The notes below the pieces were generated by a model, which was given only the letters and a program-made list of their open reading frames with translations, had not been told where the DNA came from and did not search any database. From Amycolatopsis coloradensis (GTDB lineage: Bacteria; Actinomycetota; Actinomycetes; Mycobacteriales; Pseudonocardiaceae), in contig NZ_CP150484.1 of assembly GCF_037997115.1 (NCBI RefSeq), forward strand, positions 3,857,860 through 3,921,859: 64,000 nucleotides of DNA. Reading direction: 5' to 3'. Position 1 is the stretch's first letter, and each line of letters starts with the position of its first letter. This document shows, one piece after another, positions 17,101 through 24,790 of the stretch. Position numbers and translations under genes: made by a program.

Positions 17101-19675
17101 GTCCCCGGCGCCTTCCGGCCGATCCGGTACACCCGAGCGGGACTACCTCGGCGCACAAGGTGCGATCGACCTGCTCACCGCGCTCGCCACCCTGGACCGG
17201 ACGCCTCGGCAGGAGATCACCGGTGCTTTCCCCGCACCGGCGGTGACCCTCACCGCCCCCGCCACCCCCCGGCGCGTCCGGCGCAACGATCGCTATGTCT
17301 GTTCGCTGGCCGAAGACCTCGAACCGGCAGCCGGCGTATGGACGATCCCGCCAGGGCCCGACTGGCTGGTTCTCGTTCAGCCAGGGTGCGCCGATCTGGT
17401 GCCCGAGGCCGTCCGCGAAGCGGGAGCCGTCGTCCGGGAACTGGACGGGGCTGTGCCCGTCGAGAAGCAGGTGTCGCTCGACGAAGGCCGGTTCCCCCAC
17501 GTCCGGGTGGTCGTCTCGACCCGGAAAACGGGGTGGCCCACTTCGGCTGACGACGATCTCGTGCTCACCCACGAGGCGCTTTTCCTCGCCGCGAAGGCCT
17601 GTCGTGACCGCATCGACGCCGGCGGGTCGCTCGGAGTCCTCATCGACGACGCTCTCGCGGGTGGTGTGCCGCACCCCGATACCGGACTCTTCTCGGCCTT
17701 GGTGAGCAGCCTCGCGTGGGATCTGCGCGGTGCCCGGCTCGCCGTGGTCATCGGTACGCCGGATTGGGACGTGGTCAACCGGGAACTGGCGAACTTCGGC
17801 GGGAACCCCGTCGTGATCCACCGCGACGGAAAGCGGCTGAGGACGACCCTCGTGGCCACCCCGTCGAATCTCGACGAGATCGCGCCGGTCCTGCGCCCCG
17901 GCGCCGTCGTGGTGACCACCGGTGGAGCCCGCGGGATCACGGCCGCCTGTATGAAGGAACTCGCCGCCGTACAGCAAATCAAGCTGTGGCTGCTCGGTTC
18001 CTCGCAACTGCGGGATGTGCCCGGCCACATCCTCGACGCGCCGGATGCCGACCTGAACCGACTCCGCGGCGAGTTCATCGCGGCCGAACGCGCGAAGCGG
18101 CCGGACCTGCCGGTGCGCGAGCTGAACGCCCAGTTCGCCAAACTGCTCAATGCCCGAGAGTCGTTGCTGAACCTGCGCGAACTGCGCGCGTTGTGCGGCG
18201 AGGACGCGGTGCACTACCTGTCCTGCGATCTCAACTCCGCCGAGGCGGTCTCCGCGGCGGTCCAGCGGATCCGGGAGACGGATCCGCAGGTGGACCTGCT
18301 CGTACACGGCGCCGGCCTGCACAACGGCGGGGATATTTCGCGGATCACCCTCGACGGCTTGCGGTGGATCCGTGACGTGAAACGGCGCGGATACCACAAC
18401 CTCAAGGAAGCCTTCGGGGACGCGCAGCCCCTTTCGTGGTGCAACTTCGGTTCGGTGGCCGGTTTGGTCGGCCTTCCGGGGGAAACCGACTACGCGCCGG
18501 GGAACGACTTCCTCCACGGGGCGGCCCGGGCGAACACTTTCGCGCGGGGTCTCGAGGAACGCACGCTGGTGTGGCCGATCTGGTCCGAGGTCGGCATGGG
18601 CGGGTCGGAGCTCATGCAGGGCAACAACGAGCGAGCCGGGATCATGGCTCCGCTCCACCCCGCCGAAGGGGTGCGCCACTTCGTCGCGGAGCTGACCCGG
18701 TTCCCGGCTTCCGAGCCGTTGGTCGCCTTCCTGAATCCGCGGGAACGGGACACCTTCTCCCAGCAGTTCCCCGGATTCGTGCGGAACCGCCCGGCACGGG
18801 CGCCGTGGCTGCTCGGTACCCCGTACCGGTTCGACGCCGAATCGGCGGAGTGGGTGCTCGAACTCGGGGAGCGGACGGCCGGATTCCTGGCCGAACACCT
18901 GGTGAACGACAAGCCCACTCTGCACGGCACCGGCCTCGCCACGGTCGCGGCCGAAGCGGCGACGGAACTGTTCCCCGACCGCCCGGTGAGCGCACTGCGT
19001 GATCTGCGGTTTCACGCGTTCGTGGCTCCGAAACCCAGGCCCGGAAGCCCATACCGGGTGACGGCGGCGGTCACCGGGCACGACGGCGACACCGTGCTGG
19101 TGGAGGTCCGGATCACCAGTGACGTCGTGGACCGGCGTGGCCGGGTGCTGCGCCGCGACCGGCCGCATTTCACCTGCGTCGCCGAACTGGGCCCCCTCCA
19201 GCCGATGCCGAGGGCGGCGGAAAGGGTCACCGGAAAGCCTTCGGACGACCCTTACTACCAGGCCGGCAGCGGTGTCTACCTCGGTGGCGTTTTCCGAGCC
19301 ACCTCCGAATCGGTCGAAGGTCCCCGCGGATCGAGCGCCCGGTGGGTGTTCGTGCCCCCGTCGACCGAGTCGGAGCGGACGCTGCAGGAGAACCCGCCGG
19401 TCCCGTCGGTCCTGCTCGACGCACTGGCCCGGACACGGATGCTGCAGACGGACGAGAACGGTGTCCACCTGATCGCCGTCCCCCGCGCCATCGGGAGGAT
19501 CGACTTCTTCACCGCGGGCGGTGACGGCCCGGTGTCCCGGGCGAATCGCGACGGCATCGTGCTCAACCACGTCGCCGCCGAGAACGTGGACGAAGCGTCC
19601 ACAACGGACGGAAGGGTGCTGATCCGGATCATCGGCTGCGAGATCTACGACGTGGACGACACCGAGGCGCACTAG
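14099..19675 (+). CDS. Iterative PUFA-synthase-like PKS: ER(FabL)-KS-CLF-KR-DH
   Basis: The 1858-aa protein reads, in order: an SDR-type enoyl reductase resembling Bacillus FabL (1-265; TGGSKGQG, NNAARG, Tyr-x6-Lys in YLCTAVCK); a ketosynthase (about 300-735) with Cys489 in TACSSS and His in GHGTGTA and LIGHTGW; a second KS-like domain (about 750-1095) whose cysteine is lost (ADAGPAAT), like a chain-length factor; a PfaA-type ketoreductase (about 1265-1565; TTGGARGIT, VHGAGLHNG); and a double-hotdog dehydratase (about 1590-1858) with His in AEHLVND and Asp in VLLDALAR. Together with the upstream AT-ACP this is a full reducing set. No AT, ACP, thioesterase or PPTase lies in this protein. The architecture resembles PUFA and enediyne synthases, but the fused FabL-like domain is not one I know from them. 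Confidence 0.88.
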   Translation: MSDQDFRDKICLITGGSKGQGRAISYELAGRGAHVIVNWFHDQEAAEETVQAIVSAGGSAEGLRASVAKAETVNTMFEEIGRRHGRLDVLVNNAARGVFVPPEVLTEHDWERAFNTNVHGPRRCSMAAFPLMRERGGAIVNLGSLGTSVVIDNYLCTAVCKGALEQLTKYLAVEFGPYGVRVNMASAGMLESETVKLFPDSERVLEATVAGTPLNRLGTLEENAKLVAFLASDQSSWMTGEQVVNDGGLRLGGSLIRAGGTWGGRERVVAATTPAASPEITPPMPQTAPAPARTEPVTDDEDACVAIVGMGLVVPGAESPEEFWNLLRTGDPAFSTPGDRYPAETFWAASPGQQDRTYAGVSGFVRAGRSDDVAPEASLSASWLRRALRQALPASAGRGLRTSCHIGACSDGDQHFEQAMVVEGYARRLAEHWPGEDPVSLDELRAALRTRYDLDTGQAAGHLPDGIVRHAIEGLLPENSPFTVVDTACSSSLYAIDQGMAAVLDGRTDLALCGGYFMVTPRFNVLFGKLSGLSKTGRVASYQRSADGTLFSDGAAIVALRRLSDARRDGDEVLAVVAGFGAAADGRGRAIAAPNPRGQGLALTRAATVSQVPAEEIGWIVGHGTGTAAGDAVELAALDEVAPAVPVLCTSNKPLIGHTGWAAGAVSVIHAVLGLRNGVVPAQRPVAGEGELLESRRVTVPVQDTPLPASSRTVGVSGFGFGGTNGHLLLRKDPASGEPVVRSKPEAAHDEPIVLVGWSAHLPGSPDAATVLDRLRAGKPPAEAAAFPSPYPSPSVRVTKMPPAASNAVDRTQLMALEAADRFATENGALWRGIEPTTGVIGAHYGPATSWLETALRCYADDLLSWTPPGLAADDYSVAAETAVKLVRENTPVTTQDSQPGLMGNVIPSRIANHFDLNGPVLLADAGPAATLHAVDIARRYLRDGTLDLALVLAVNGNSTPELETLLGREALGEGAFLMALARRGDAVAAGWPVLCEVSTESPAPSGRSGTPERDYLGAQGAIDLLTALATLDRTPRQEITGAFPAPAVTLTAPATPRRVRRNDRYVCSLAEDLEPAAGVWTIPPGPDWLVLVQPGCADLVPEAVREAGAVVRELDGAVPVEKQVSLDEGRFPHVRVVVSTRKTGWPTSADDDLVLTHEALFLAAKACRDRIDAGGSLGVLIDDALAGGVPHPDTGLFSALVSSLAWDLRGARLAVVIGTPDWDVVNRELANFGGNPVVIHRDGKRLRTTLVATPSNLDEIAPVLRPGAVVVTTGGARGITAACMKELAAVQQIKLWLLGSSQLRDVPGHILDAPDADLNRLRGEFIAAERAKRPDLPVRELNAQFAKLLNARESLLNLRELRALCGEDAVHYLSCDLNSAEAVSAAVQRIRETDPQVDLLVHGAGLHNGGDISRITLDGLRWIRDVKRRGYHNLKEAFGDAQPLSWCNFGSVAGLVGLPGETDYAPGNDFLHGAARANTFARGLEERTLVWPIWSEVGMGGSELMQGNNERAGIMAPLHPAEGVRHFVAELTRFPASEPLVAFLNPRERDTFSQQFPGFVRNRPARAPWLLGTPYRFDAESAEWVLELGERTAGFLAEHLVNDKPTLHGTGLATVAAEAATELFPDRPVSALRDLRFHAFVAPKPRPGSPYRVTAAVTGHDGDTVLVEVRITSDVVDRRGRVLRRDRPHFTCVAELGPLQPMPRAAERVTGKPSDDPYYQAGSGVYLGGVFRATSESVEGPRGSSARWVFVPPSTESERTLQENPPVPSVLLDALARTRMLQTDENGVHLIAVPRAIGRIDFFTAGGDGPVSRANRDGIVLNHVAAENVDEASTTDGRVLIRIIGCEIYDVDDTEAH

Positions 19676-19697
19676 GTCCGGTCTGGACCGGCAGTGG

Positions 19698-19751
19698 AAA
19701 CCCACAGCGACATCCGCGGCCCGAAGCCGACGATGTCGCTGTGGGTTTTCT
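19698..19751 (+). terminator. Rho-independent terminator after the PKS operon
   Basis: A perfect 17-bp stem (19,698-19,714 with 19,732-19,748) encloses a 17-base loop and is followed by a short T-rich tract. It begins 22 bp after the PKS stop codon and probably ends the biosynthetic operon. Confidence 0.85.
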
Positions 19752-19924
19752 CTCGTCATCGTGACTGACATCGCATCTCGGCGAAGTCAAGCGTCGGCTG
19801 CCGAATCACAGTGAAGTCGCTCTCGTCGATTCGGATGGGGCGAAGGTGAAATCGGGCAGCTTCCCACCGGATTCCGGTTCATCGCTTGACAGCCCGCGCC
19901 CTTTGATCGAGATTCAAAAAAAGA

Positions 19925-20560
19925 ATGACTGAACAGAATTCGAGAGCGGTAGACCGTGCCCAGTCCGCGTTCCACGCGTTGCTGGTGGATCCGCATCCGG
20001 ACAGGCGGTGGAATCTGGCGTACAGGCTGAAGGCCATGGGAGCCGAAGCCGTCGCAGAGATCACGATGACCCACAGTGTCCGCATGGAGACGTCCGTGGC
20101 GGCGAGCTGCGACCTCGTCCTTCTTCACTCGGGTCAGGCCACGGACAGCACGGCCGAGATGGTGGCGGATCTGCGCCGGCACGGCGGGAAGCGTGTGCTC
20201 GTGATCGCGTCCGAGCGCGAACCGGCACCGGCGATCGCCGCTTTCGCGGCGAACGCGGTGGGATACCTGATCGACAGGTCCGATCCCGCGCCTGCCGACG
20301 GTCCCGTGGTGCAGCCGTCCCCGCGGGACGAGGGGCTCGTCCGAGACGAGCACGACACGCACGCTCAGCGTCTGTCCGCGCGCGAGATCGAAATTCTCTC
20401 CATGGTGGCGGACGGAAAGTCGAATCGCGAGATCAGTGTCGACCTCGCCTTGTCCGTGAACACCGTCAAGGGGCATCTCGCCAAGGTGGCCAAGAAGCTG
20501 CAGACCGGCGATCGGTCGCGGATGGTGCTGCTCGCGCTCCGCGCCGGAGTGATCAGCTGA
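19925..20560 (+). CDS. LuxR-type DNA-binding regulator (response-regulator-like)
   Basis: The 211-aa protein has an N-terminal receiver-like alpha/beta domain (LLVDPHPDRR at the start, CDLVLLHS in the position of the phospho-acceptor strand, VLVIASE) and a C-terminal LuxR helix-turn-helix (LSAREIEIL, SNREISVDL, TVKGHLAKVAKKL). The usual acidic pocket is incomplete, so it may be an atypical, phosphorylation-independent regulator such as those of the BldM/WhiI type. It follows the terminator of the biosynthetic cluster and is convergent with the next gene; no target is evident. Confidence 0.8.
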   Translation: MTEQNSRAVDRAQSAFHALLVDPHPDRRWNLAYRLKAMGAEAVAEITMTHSVRMETSVAASCDLVLLHSGQATDSTAEMVADLRRHGGKRVLVIASEREPAPAIAAFAANAVGYLIDRSDPAPADGPVVQPSPRDEGLVRDEHDTHAQRLSAREIEILSMVADGKSNREISVDLALSVNTVKGHLAKVAKKLQTGDRSRMVLLALRAGVIS

Positions 20561-21119
20561 ACCTGCCACGCATCGCCTGGACGACAGGATACCGGAGCAC
20601 CCGCCGCTGCGGACGGGACAGCGCCGCGATGACCCCGGAGGCCACCGGTAGCCAACGATCCTTCGGTGACGGTTCGCGCAGCCACTGCACGGAACCGCGT
20701 GAAGTGACCGTCGGCGGGAGCAGGGCTCGTGTGGGGGACCTGTGGAACAGCACACCGCTGGGCAGCTCCTCGTCGGAGACGACGCAGTCGTCCGATTCGA
20801 CGAGCGCCAACGCCCGGAACGGGGCGCCGGGAATCAGGATCAGCGGGCCGCTGGGAAGGGCGCCGGTCGTGGCGAAAAGGTGTTCGCCGCCCCGGAACGG
20901 AACGGAAACCGCCGCCATGCCACCGGTCAGGCACAGCAGCAGGGAATTGCCCTGCATCTCGACGTCCCAGGCGAAATTGGTCTTGTAGAACTCGGCCGCC
21001 CCGAGCAGCCTCGGCGAGATGCCGCGGTGGGCCGCCTCTCGCAGTCCGCTCGATCCGTTGATCACCTCGACGCCGGTTCCGGAAGGGGGTGTGCTCATGG
21101 AAACCGCCATTCTGCTCAT
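20553..21119 (-). CDS. Hypothetical protein (weak resemblance to small prim-pol-like proteins)
   Basis: The 188-aa product is not firmly recognised. It contains FYKTNFAWDVEMQG, a hydrophobic strand LLLCLTGGMAAVSVP, and GPLILIPG, an order recalling the short 'bifunctional DNA primase/polymerase N-terminal' proteins of actinomycetes; that is a faint similarity without catalytic Asp pairs. Start candidates are ATG 21,119, 21,110 and 21,098; GGGAG lies just upstream of the first. The C-terminus overlaps the convergent LuxR-type gene by 8 bp. The gene is real by codon quality, but the function is unknown. Confidence 0.5.
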   Translation of the reverse strand: MSRMAVSMSTPPSGTGVEVINGSSGLREAAHRGISPRLLGAAEFYKTNFAWDVEMQGNSLLLCLTGGMAAVSVPFRGGEHLFATTGALPSGPLILIPGAPFRALALVESDDCVVSDEELPSGVLFHRSPTRALLPPTVTSRGSVQWLREPSPKDRWLPVASGVIAALSRPQRRVLRYPVVQAMRGRFS

Positions 21120-21505
21120 GCTCCCGTCGTTTCCTTCGCACCCACTCGGGATGCGTGGAATCGATTCTCTGCGGCGCGTCTTCATGAACTCTCTATGGAG
21201 AAGTAAGGTAAATGTGGCGTGTTCGGTACAGGGGGTCGTGAGTGGCAAGTGTCGTTAGAACGACCCGAAACACTCACGACCACCCGCACCGACCACTCAC
21301 CTGCCTTTGCGACGCTTCCGCCCCCTGCGGACTGTAAGACCCGAGTTGAAGGGGACCTTCCGCTCATGCGACGCGGGGAAAGTCCCCTTCACCTCACCCA
21401 TACCCATCCCCGCAGAGCAACGATCCGACATCCGGGCAAGGGACCGAACCGGCCATATTTGCCTTACCGCTCAATATGTACGGGAGCATTCGCGGCCGGA
21501 AATCG
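21120..21505. other. Intergenic region with a terminator-like hairpin
   Basis: No gene is seen in these 386 bp between two minus-strand genes. It carries a hairpin (arms 21,348-21,359 and 21,380-21,390) of the form GAAGGGGAC...GTCCCCTTC, a type of palindrome that recurs in Amycolatopsis intergenic DNA as I recall it. The hairpin may end the leftward transcript or be a dispersed element. A tract of direct and inverted GTGAGTG/CACTCAC motifs lies at about 21,235-21,300. Confidence 0.5.
21348..21390. repeat. Inverted repeat GAAGGGGAC...GTCCCCTTC
   Basis: A 9-bp perfect core stem, extended by imperfect pairs, surrounds a loop of about 20 bases. It is placed between genes and is GC-rich, so it may be a dispersed palindrome or a terminator without a clear T-tract. 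Confidence 0.5.
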
Positions 21506-22573
21506 TCAGGAACCGGTCCAGGCGGGTTCGTCGTCGGCAGCCGGTGTCAGTACCTTCAGCACACGGCCGAGCGCCACGGTGTCCGGGAGCGGAGGCGGGC
21601 CGTCGACGTCGTCGATGTAAGCGAGAAGCTCGGGATCCGGCGCCAAGTGGTGTTCCCGGAGATAATAGGTCACCGAGTCGGTCCACACCCAGACACCGTC
21701 GGTGTAGAAGTTCGTGGGCACCGTCGGCCCCCGCCCGGGATCGACGATGTCGTCCAGCATCGCCGAAGTGACGAGCAACAAGGTGGCCGATTCGAGGTAT
21801 GCGCAGATCCTCTCCCGCTCGTCCTCGTCGTCGATCTTCGGCCGGTCGGGAGCGAACGCGGGGCCCTTTTCGGGGTCGACGTTGTCGAAGATCCTGGCCA
21901 CCTTGATCTCGGAGTCGTTGTCGGCGGCCCACAGCAACTTGCCGTTCTGCTGCACGGCCCGCTGATAACGGAGGTCACCGCTGCCCAGGGGGACCACCTC
22001 GACCTGCGGGTCCCGCTCGCCGGCGGCGATCAGGCTTTCCTGGAAACGACCGGCCAGTTCGGCGGGCGCTGTGGCCTCTTCGTGCTCTTCGTCGACCTCG
22101 GCCACATAGACCACGCGGGGCGGCGGATAGGGCGCGTCGTCGACGGGGCTGCGCACGGCGCTCCAAAGGCCGCGCAGACCGGGTTCGTCGGTCGCGGCGG
22201 CGAGCAGATCCTGCTCGGCGAGCGCGGAGAGCAGCATCGCGTTGCTCGCGTCTTCGTCCTGCTCGCTGTCGTCGGGCTGGACCCGATCGGCGGAGAACCG
22301 CCACGGCGGCGGAGTGTCTTCGGAGATGAGTTCCATCGTGGCCAGCGAGCCGGGGTCGCCCCCCTCGGACGCCAGTAGCTCACTGAGCACGTCGAGATCG
22401 TCTTCGGTCAGTGGAAGCGTGGTTCGCCGCCCCGCGAACACCAGGAGCCGGGCGACCTCCCCGCACCGATCCTCCGCCAGCATGCCCCGGGCGCTGGTGA
22501 GTGAGTCGTCGGACAGCCAGCCGGCGGTACGGAGAAGCATGCCGTGCAGCTCGGAGGTGAAGAGGTGGTTCAT
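21506..22573 (-). CDS. Hypothetical acidic protein of a kind found beside T7SS loci
   Basis: The 355-aa protein is highly acidic, with no signal peptide or membrane segment. The C-terminal part has a recognisable actinobacterial pattern, TNFYTDGVWVWTDSVTYYL followed by HHLAPDPELL, seen in uncharacterised proteins encoded near type VII and toxin/immunity genes. The middle has VVYVAEVDEE and QVEVVPLGSG. The ATG at 22,573 has GGGAG nearby and is preferred over the longer frame. With T7SS genes a few kb away, an immunity or chaperone role is possible, but there is no direct evidence. Confidence 0.6.
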   Translation of the reverse strand: MNHLFTSELHGMLLRTAGWLSDDSLTSARGMLAEDRCGEVARLLVFAGRRTTLPLTEDDLDVLSELLASEGGDPGSLATMELISEDTPPPWRFSADRVQPDDSEQDEDASNAMLLSALAEQDLLAAATDEPGLRGLWSAVRSPVDDAPYPPPRVVYVAEVDEEHEEATAPAELAGRFQESLIAAGERDPQVEVVPLGSGDLRYQRAVQQNGKLLWAADNDSEIKVARIFDNVDPEKGPAFAPDRPKIDDEDERERICAYLESATLLLVTSAMLDDIVDPGRGPTVPTNFYTDGVWVWTDSVTYYLREHHLAPDPELLAYIDDVDGPPPLPDTVALGRVLKVLTPAADDEPAWTGS

Positions 22574-22953
22574 GCGTCGCTCCCAGTGCGGTCGCCGGTC
22601 GCGGTTATTCTGACGCCAACGGGAATCGGAATCGGGGAAGTCGCCGTTGTAGTGCCCTAATGTGCACCCTTCGCCGACAATCGGCACCCGGCGTGTGCCG
22701 ACGGAGGCGCCGTCGCCCTGCCGCGGCCGGAATCCCGGCCGTCGCGCGCGGGGACGCCTGGCGGGCCCGCGGGTTCAGGGAACTTCGGGCATTGTTGGCT
22801 GCCGGAAGCGCCCTGCCGGTGTACTCGGAAGACGCCGCGTCGGCGACGGTGACAACGTGGGGCGATACCGTTACGCGTGCTGGTCGGAAGATCAGCCGGA
22901 GCGCCCGAGAATCCGCCGGCCCGACACCGCGGAAGACAGTCCAGGAGACAGCG
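22574..22953. promoter_or_regulatory. Divergent intergenic region before the cold-shock-domain gene
   Basis: The 380 bp between outward-facing genes holds no convincing coding sequence; in-frame extensions are Arg-rich shadows. Both promoters must be here. The right gene has AGGAG at 22,943-22,947. Cold-shock genes often have long structured leaders, so part of this may be 5' UTR. Confidence 0.4.
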
Positions 22954-23364
22954 ATGCTGATGACCGGAAAAGTGATTCGTTACGACGAGCTGCGAGGTTA
23001 CGGCTTCGTGGCGCCGGACAGCGGCGACGAAGACGTTTTCCTGCACGTCAACGATTTGACCTTCGACAAGCGCCTGCTCGCGGCCGGCGTGCAGGTCCAG
23101 TTCACCACGGAAGAAAGCCCCCGTGGCTTGAAGGCGTCGGACGTCACGTTGCTCGACCGCGGCACCCAGGAGGTCCCGAGCCGCGCCGAGCGAGGCCCTT
23201 CCGTCCGCGCCGGAGACCATGACGTGCTCACGGCGCAGGATCTGCGCGAAGAGGTCACCGAAGTACTGCTGCTCGGTGCGCCGATGCTGACGGGGCAGCA
23301 GATCGTCGAGATCCGGCAAGGGTTCATCGCGCTGGCGCTGTCCCACGGCTGGGTCAGCGACTGA
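22954..23364 (+). CDS. Cold-shock-domain protein with C-terminal extension
   Basis: The 136-aa product has an N-terminal cold-shock fold: TGKVIRYDELRGYGFVAPDSG matches the RNP1-like GYGFV and DVFLHV matches RNP2. The remaining 70 residues, absent from classical CspA, form helices ending ALSHGWVSD. It should bind single-stranded nucleic acid; the extension is also found in other actinobacterial CSD proteins. The ATG at 22,954 has a clear AGGAG. Confidence 0.85.
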   Translation: MLMTGKVIRYDELRGYGFVAPDSGDEDVFLHVNDLTFDKRLLAAGVQVQFTTEESPRGLKASDVTLLDRGTQEVPSRAERGPSVRAGDHDVLTAQDLREEVTEVLLLGAPMLTGQQIVEIRQGFIALALSHGWVSD

Positions 23365-23546
23365 GCCGCGGCGCCGCACCGGTTCCTCCGGCCGTTTTCC
23401 CTGCTCATTGCACCTGTTCGGCGCTGTGAGCGGCCCAGGAACGCCGTTGATGACTTATCGTGATGGCTGTCTTACCCAATCGGCGGTTCCGGGGCTGGGA
23501 CCGGCGTGTTTAGGGGAAATGAAGTCTCCGTGTCAACACTGGGGAC

Positions 23547-23999
23547 ATGAACAACGAGTCAACCCAGTCAGTGTCCGAGAACATCCCGACCAAGCACGTT
23601 GCGCACAGTCACAATGTTGTCTTCGCACGGGTGATCGAGGGCGCCGAGGACGTGCTCCTCGATGTCAAGTTGGACTATGACACCAGCGACCCGTTCGCGG
23701 TCAGGGCGTGTTTCCTGCGGGACACCCCGAACGAGATCGACTGGTTGTTCTCGCGTGAACTCCTGGTGGCCGGCATGATCGTGCCTTCGGGTGAGGGTGA
23801 CGTCCGGATCAGCCCGACGGCTTCCGACACCGCCACCGTGCAAATCGATCTGAAGACCCCGGACGGCGCGGCCACCTTCACGGTCGCCGCCGAAGATCTG
23901 AAGGGCTTTCTGGACTGCAGCGAAGCGATCGTGCCGCGCGGCGAAGAAACTCTTTGGGTCGACTTCGACTTCGAGCTTCACCGTCTCGTGTCCGGCTGA
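23547..23999 (+). CDS. SsgA-like sporulation/cell-division protein (SALP)
   Basis: The 150-aa protein matches the SsgA/SsgB family, restricted to actinobacteria, which helps position FtsZ at septa. Family marks are LDYDTSDPFAVRACF, WLFSRELLVAGM, GEGDVRISP and the C-terminal FLDCSEAIVPRGEE. The length is normal. It stands alone, with its own promoter in the 182-bp gap upstream, and is followed by a hairpin terminator. Its presence supports an actinobacterial, probably mycelial host. Confidence 0.92.
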   Translation: MNNESTQSVSENIPTKHVAHSHNVVFARVIEGAEDVLLDVKLDYDTSDPFAVRACFLRDTPNEIDWLFSRELLVAGMIVPSGEGDVRISPTASDTATVQIDLKTPDGAATFTVAAEDLKGFLDCSEAIVPRGEETLWVDFDFELHRLVSG

Positions 24000-24015
24000 G
24001 ATGCCCGGTACGGTT

Positions 24016-24060
24016 CGCGAGGGTTACACGGGGCTCCAGAACCCGGCAGTAGCCCTCGCG
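24016..24060. terminator. Bidirectional hairpin between convergent genes
   Basis: Arms CGCGAGGG (24,016-24,023) and CCCTCGCG (24,053-24,060), with partial extension on both sides, form a GC-rich hairpin between the SsgA-like gene and the convergent T7SS-associated gene. There is no T-tract. Confidence 0.5.
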
Positions 24061-24109
24061 ATAGCCGAACCGACGCGGTCCTCGCAGGCTGAAAGACCCG
24101 AATGAACCT

Positions 24110-24709
24110 TCACGATTCCGAAGTACGCTCGACCGAAGGCGACTGCGCCGCGTAAAGCCGTTCGACAGCCTCCTCGTCCATGTCCAGACTCGACCGCAGG
24201 AAATCCGCGTTCAGCCGCACCGCGGTGGGCCCGCCCGGATTGAAGTAGACATCGACGTCCTCGGCGAGCAGCTCCACGAGCTCGCCGAGGTCGACCCGAC
24301 GCCAGTCCGGAGAGCTGATCCGCCGCCGATGAGGCTCCCCGGTCGCGATCACGACACAGGGAATGTCGTCCGGGGACTTCATCACCAGCGGCTTGCCGTC
24401 CCCGTTCATCGCGATGTCGAAGAGCGAGTCACGCAGCATCACCTGGATCTGCTCCGGGCCACCCTGCCCGCGCGAGACCAGTCGCAGCGCGGCGTCCAGG
24501 AGATCGGTCGGGGAGTTTTCGTCCGCGGGGACGTAGCCGGGATTGGCCCGGAACTTGCCCGCCCGCCCGTCCTCGATCGGCCAGAGGCCGACGATCGCCT
24601 CGATGGGTGGCCGCTGGTCCTCCGTTTCCGGCTCCCAGCCGGGATCCATCAACAGAACCCAGTTCTCCAGCCCGTCTTCGTCCGGCGGCGGTTCCACGGT
24701 TCCGGCCAT
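24110..24709 (-). CDS. Type VII secretion system-associated protein, copy 1
   Basis: The 199-aa protein and the 182-aa product at 26,618 are paralogues. Shared features are an N-terminal LLMDPGWEPE-type strand, an 'I...GLWPIEDGRAGKFRANPGY' type turn, PTDLLDAALRLVSRG, and a C-terminal DVYFNPGGPTAVRL. Such proteins are annotated as 'type VII secretion system-associated' because they occur at ESX loci; their biochemical role is unknown. The start has AGGAG upstream. It lies downstream of the salicylate synthase on the same strand (81 bp), so the two may be co-transcribed. Confidence 0.7.
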   Translation of the reverse strand: MAGTVEPPPDEDGLENWVLLMDPGWEPETEDQRPPIEAIVGLWPIEDGRAGKFRANPGYVPADENSPTDLLDAALRLVSRGQGGPEQIQVMLRDSLFDIAMNGDGKPLVMKSPDDIPCVVIATGEPHRRRISSPDWRRVDLGELVELLAEDVDVYFNPGGPTAVRLNADFLRSSLDMDEEAVERLYAAQSPSVERTSES

Positions 24710-24790
24710 GGTGTGCTTCTCCTGATCTTCTTCGTCGAGTTGCCGTTCCCGGCAAATCGTGTCCGCGCCTCCGCGGGGCCAGCGTCCCGG

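Noticed and set aside
12651-19675. Enediyne polyketide synthase
   Set aside because: No single-chain KS-AT-ACP-KR-DH-PPTase order; AT-ACP is separate and an N-terminal FabL-like reductase is present. No enediyne thioesterase or accessory cassette is seen.
16463-19771. A 1102-aa minus-strand open frame opposite the PKS
   Set aside because: It is antisense to a gene with clear PKS domains; the translation is Arg/His/Gly-rich with no family motif. Long antisense frames are normal in high-GC coding DNA.
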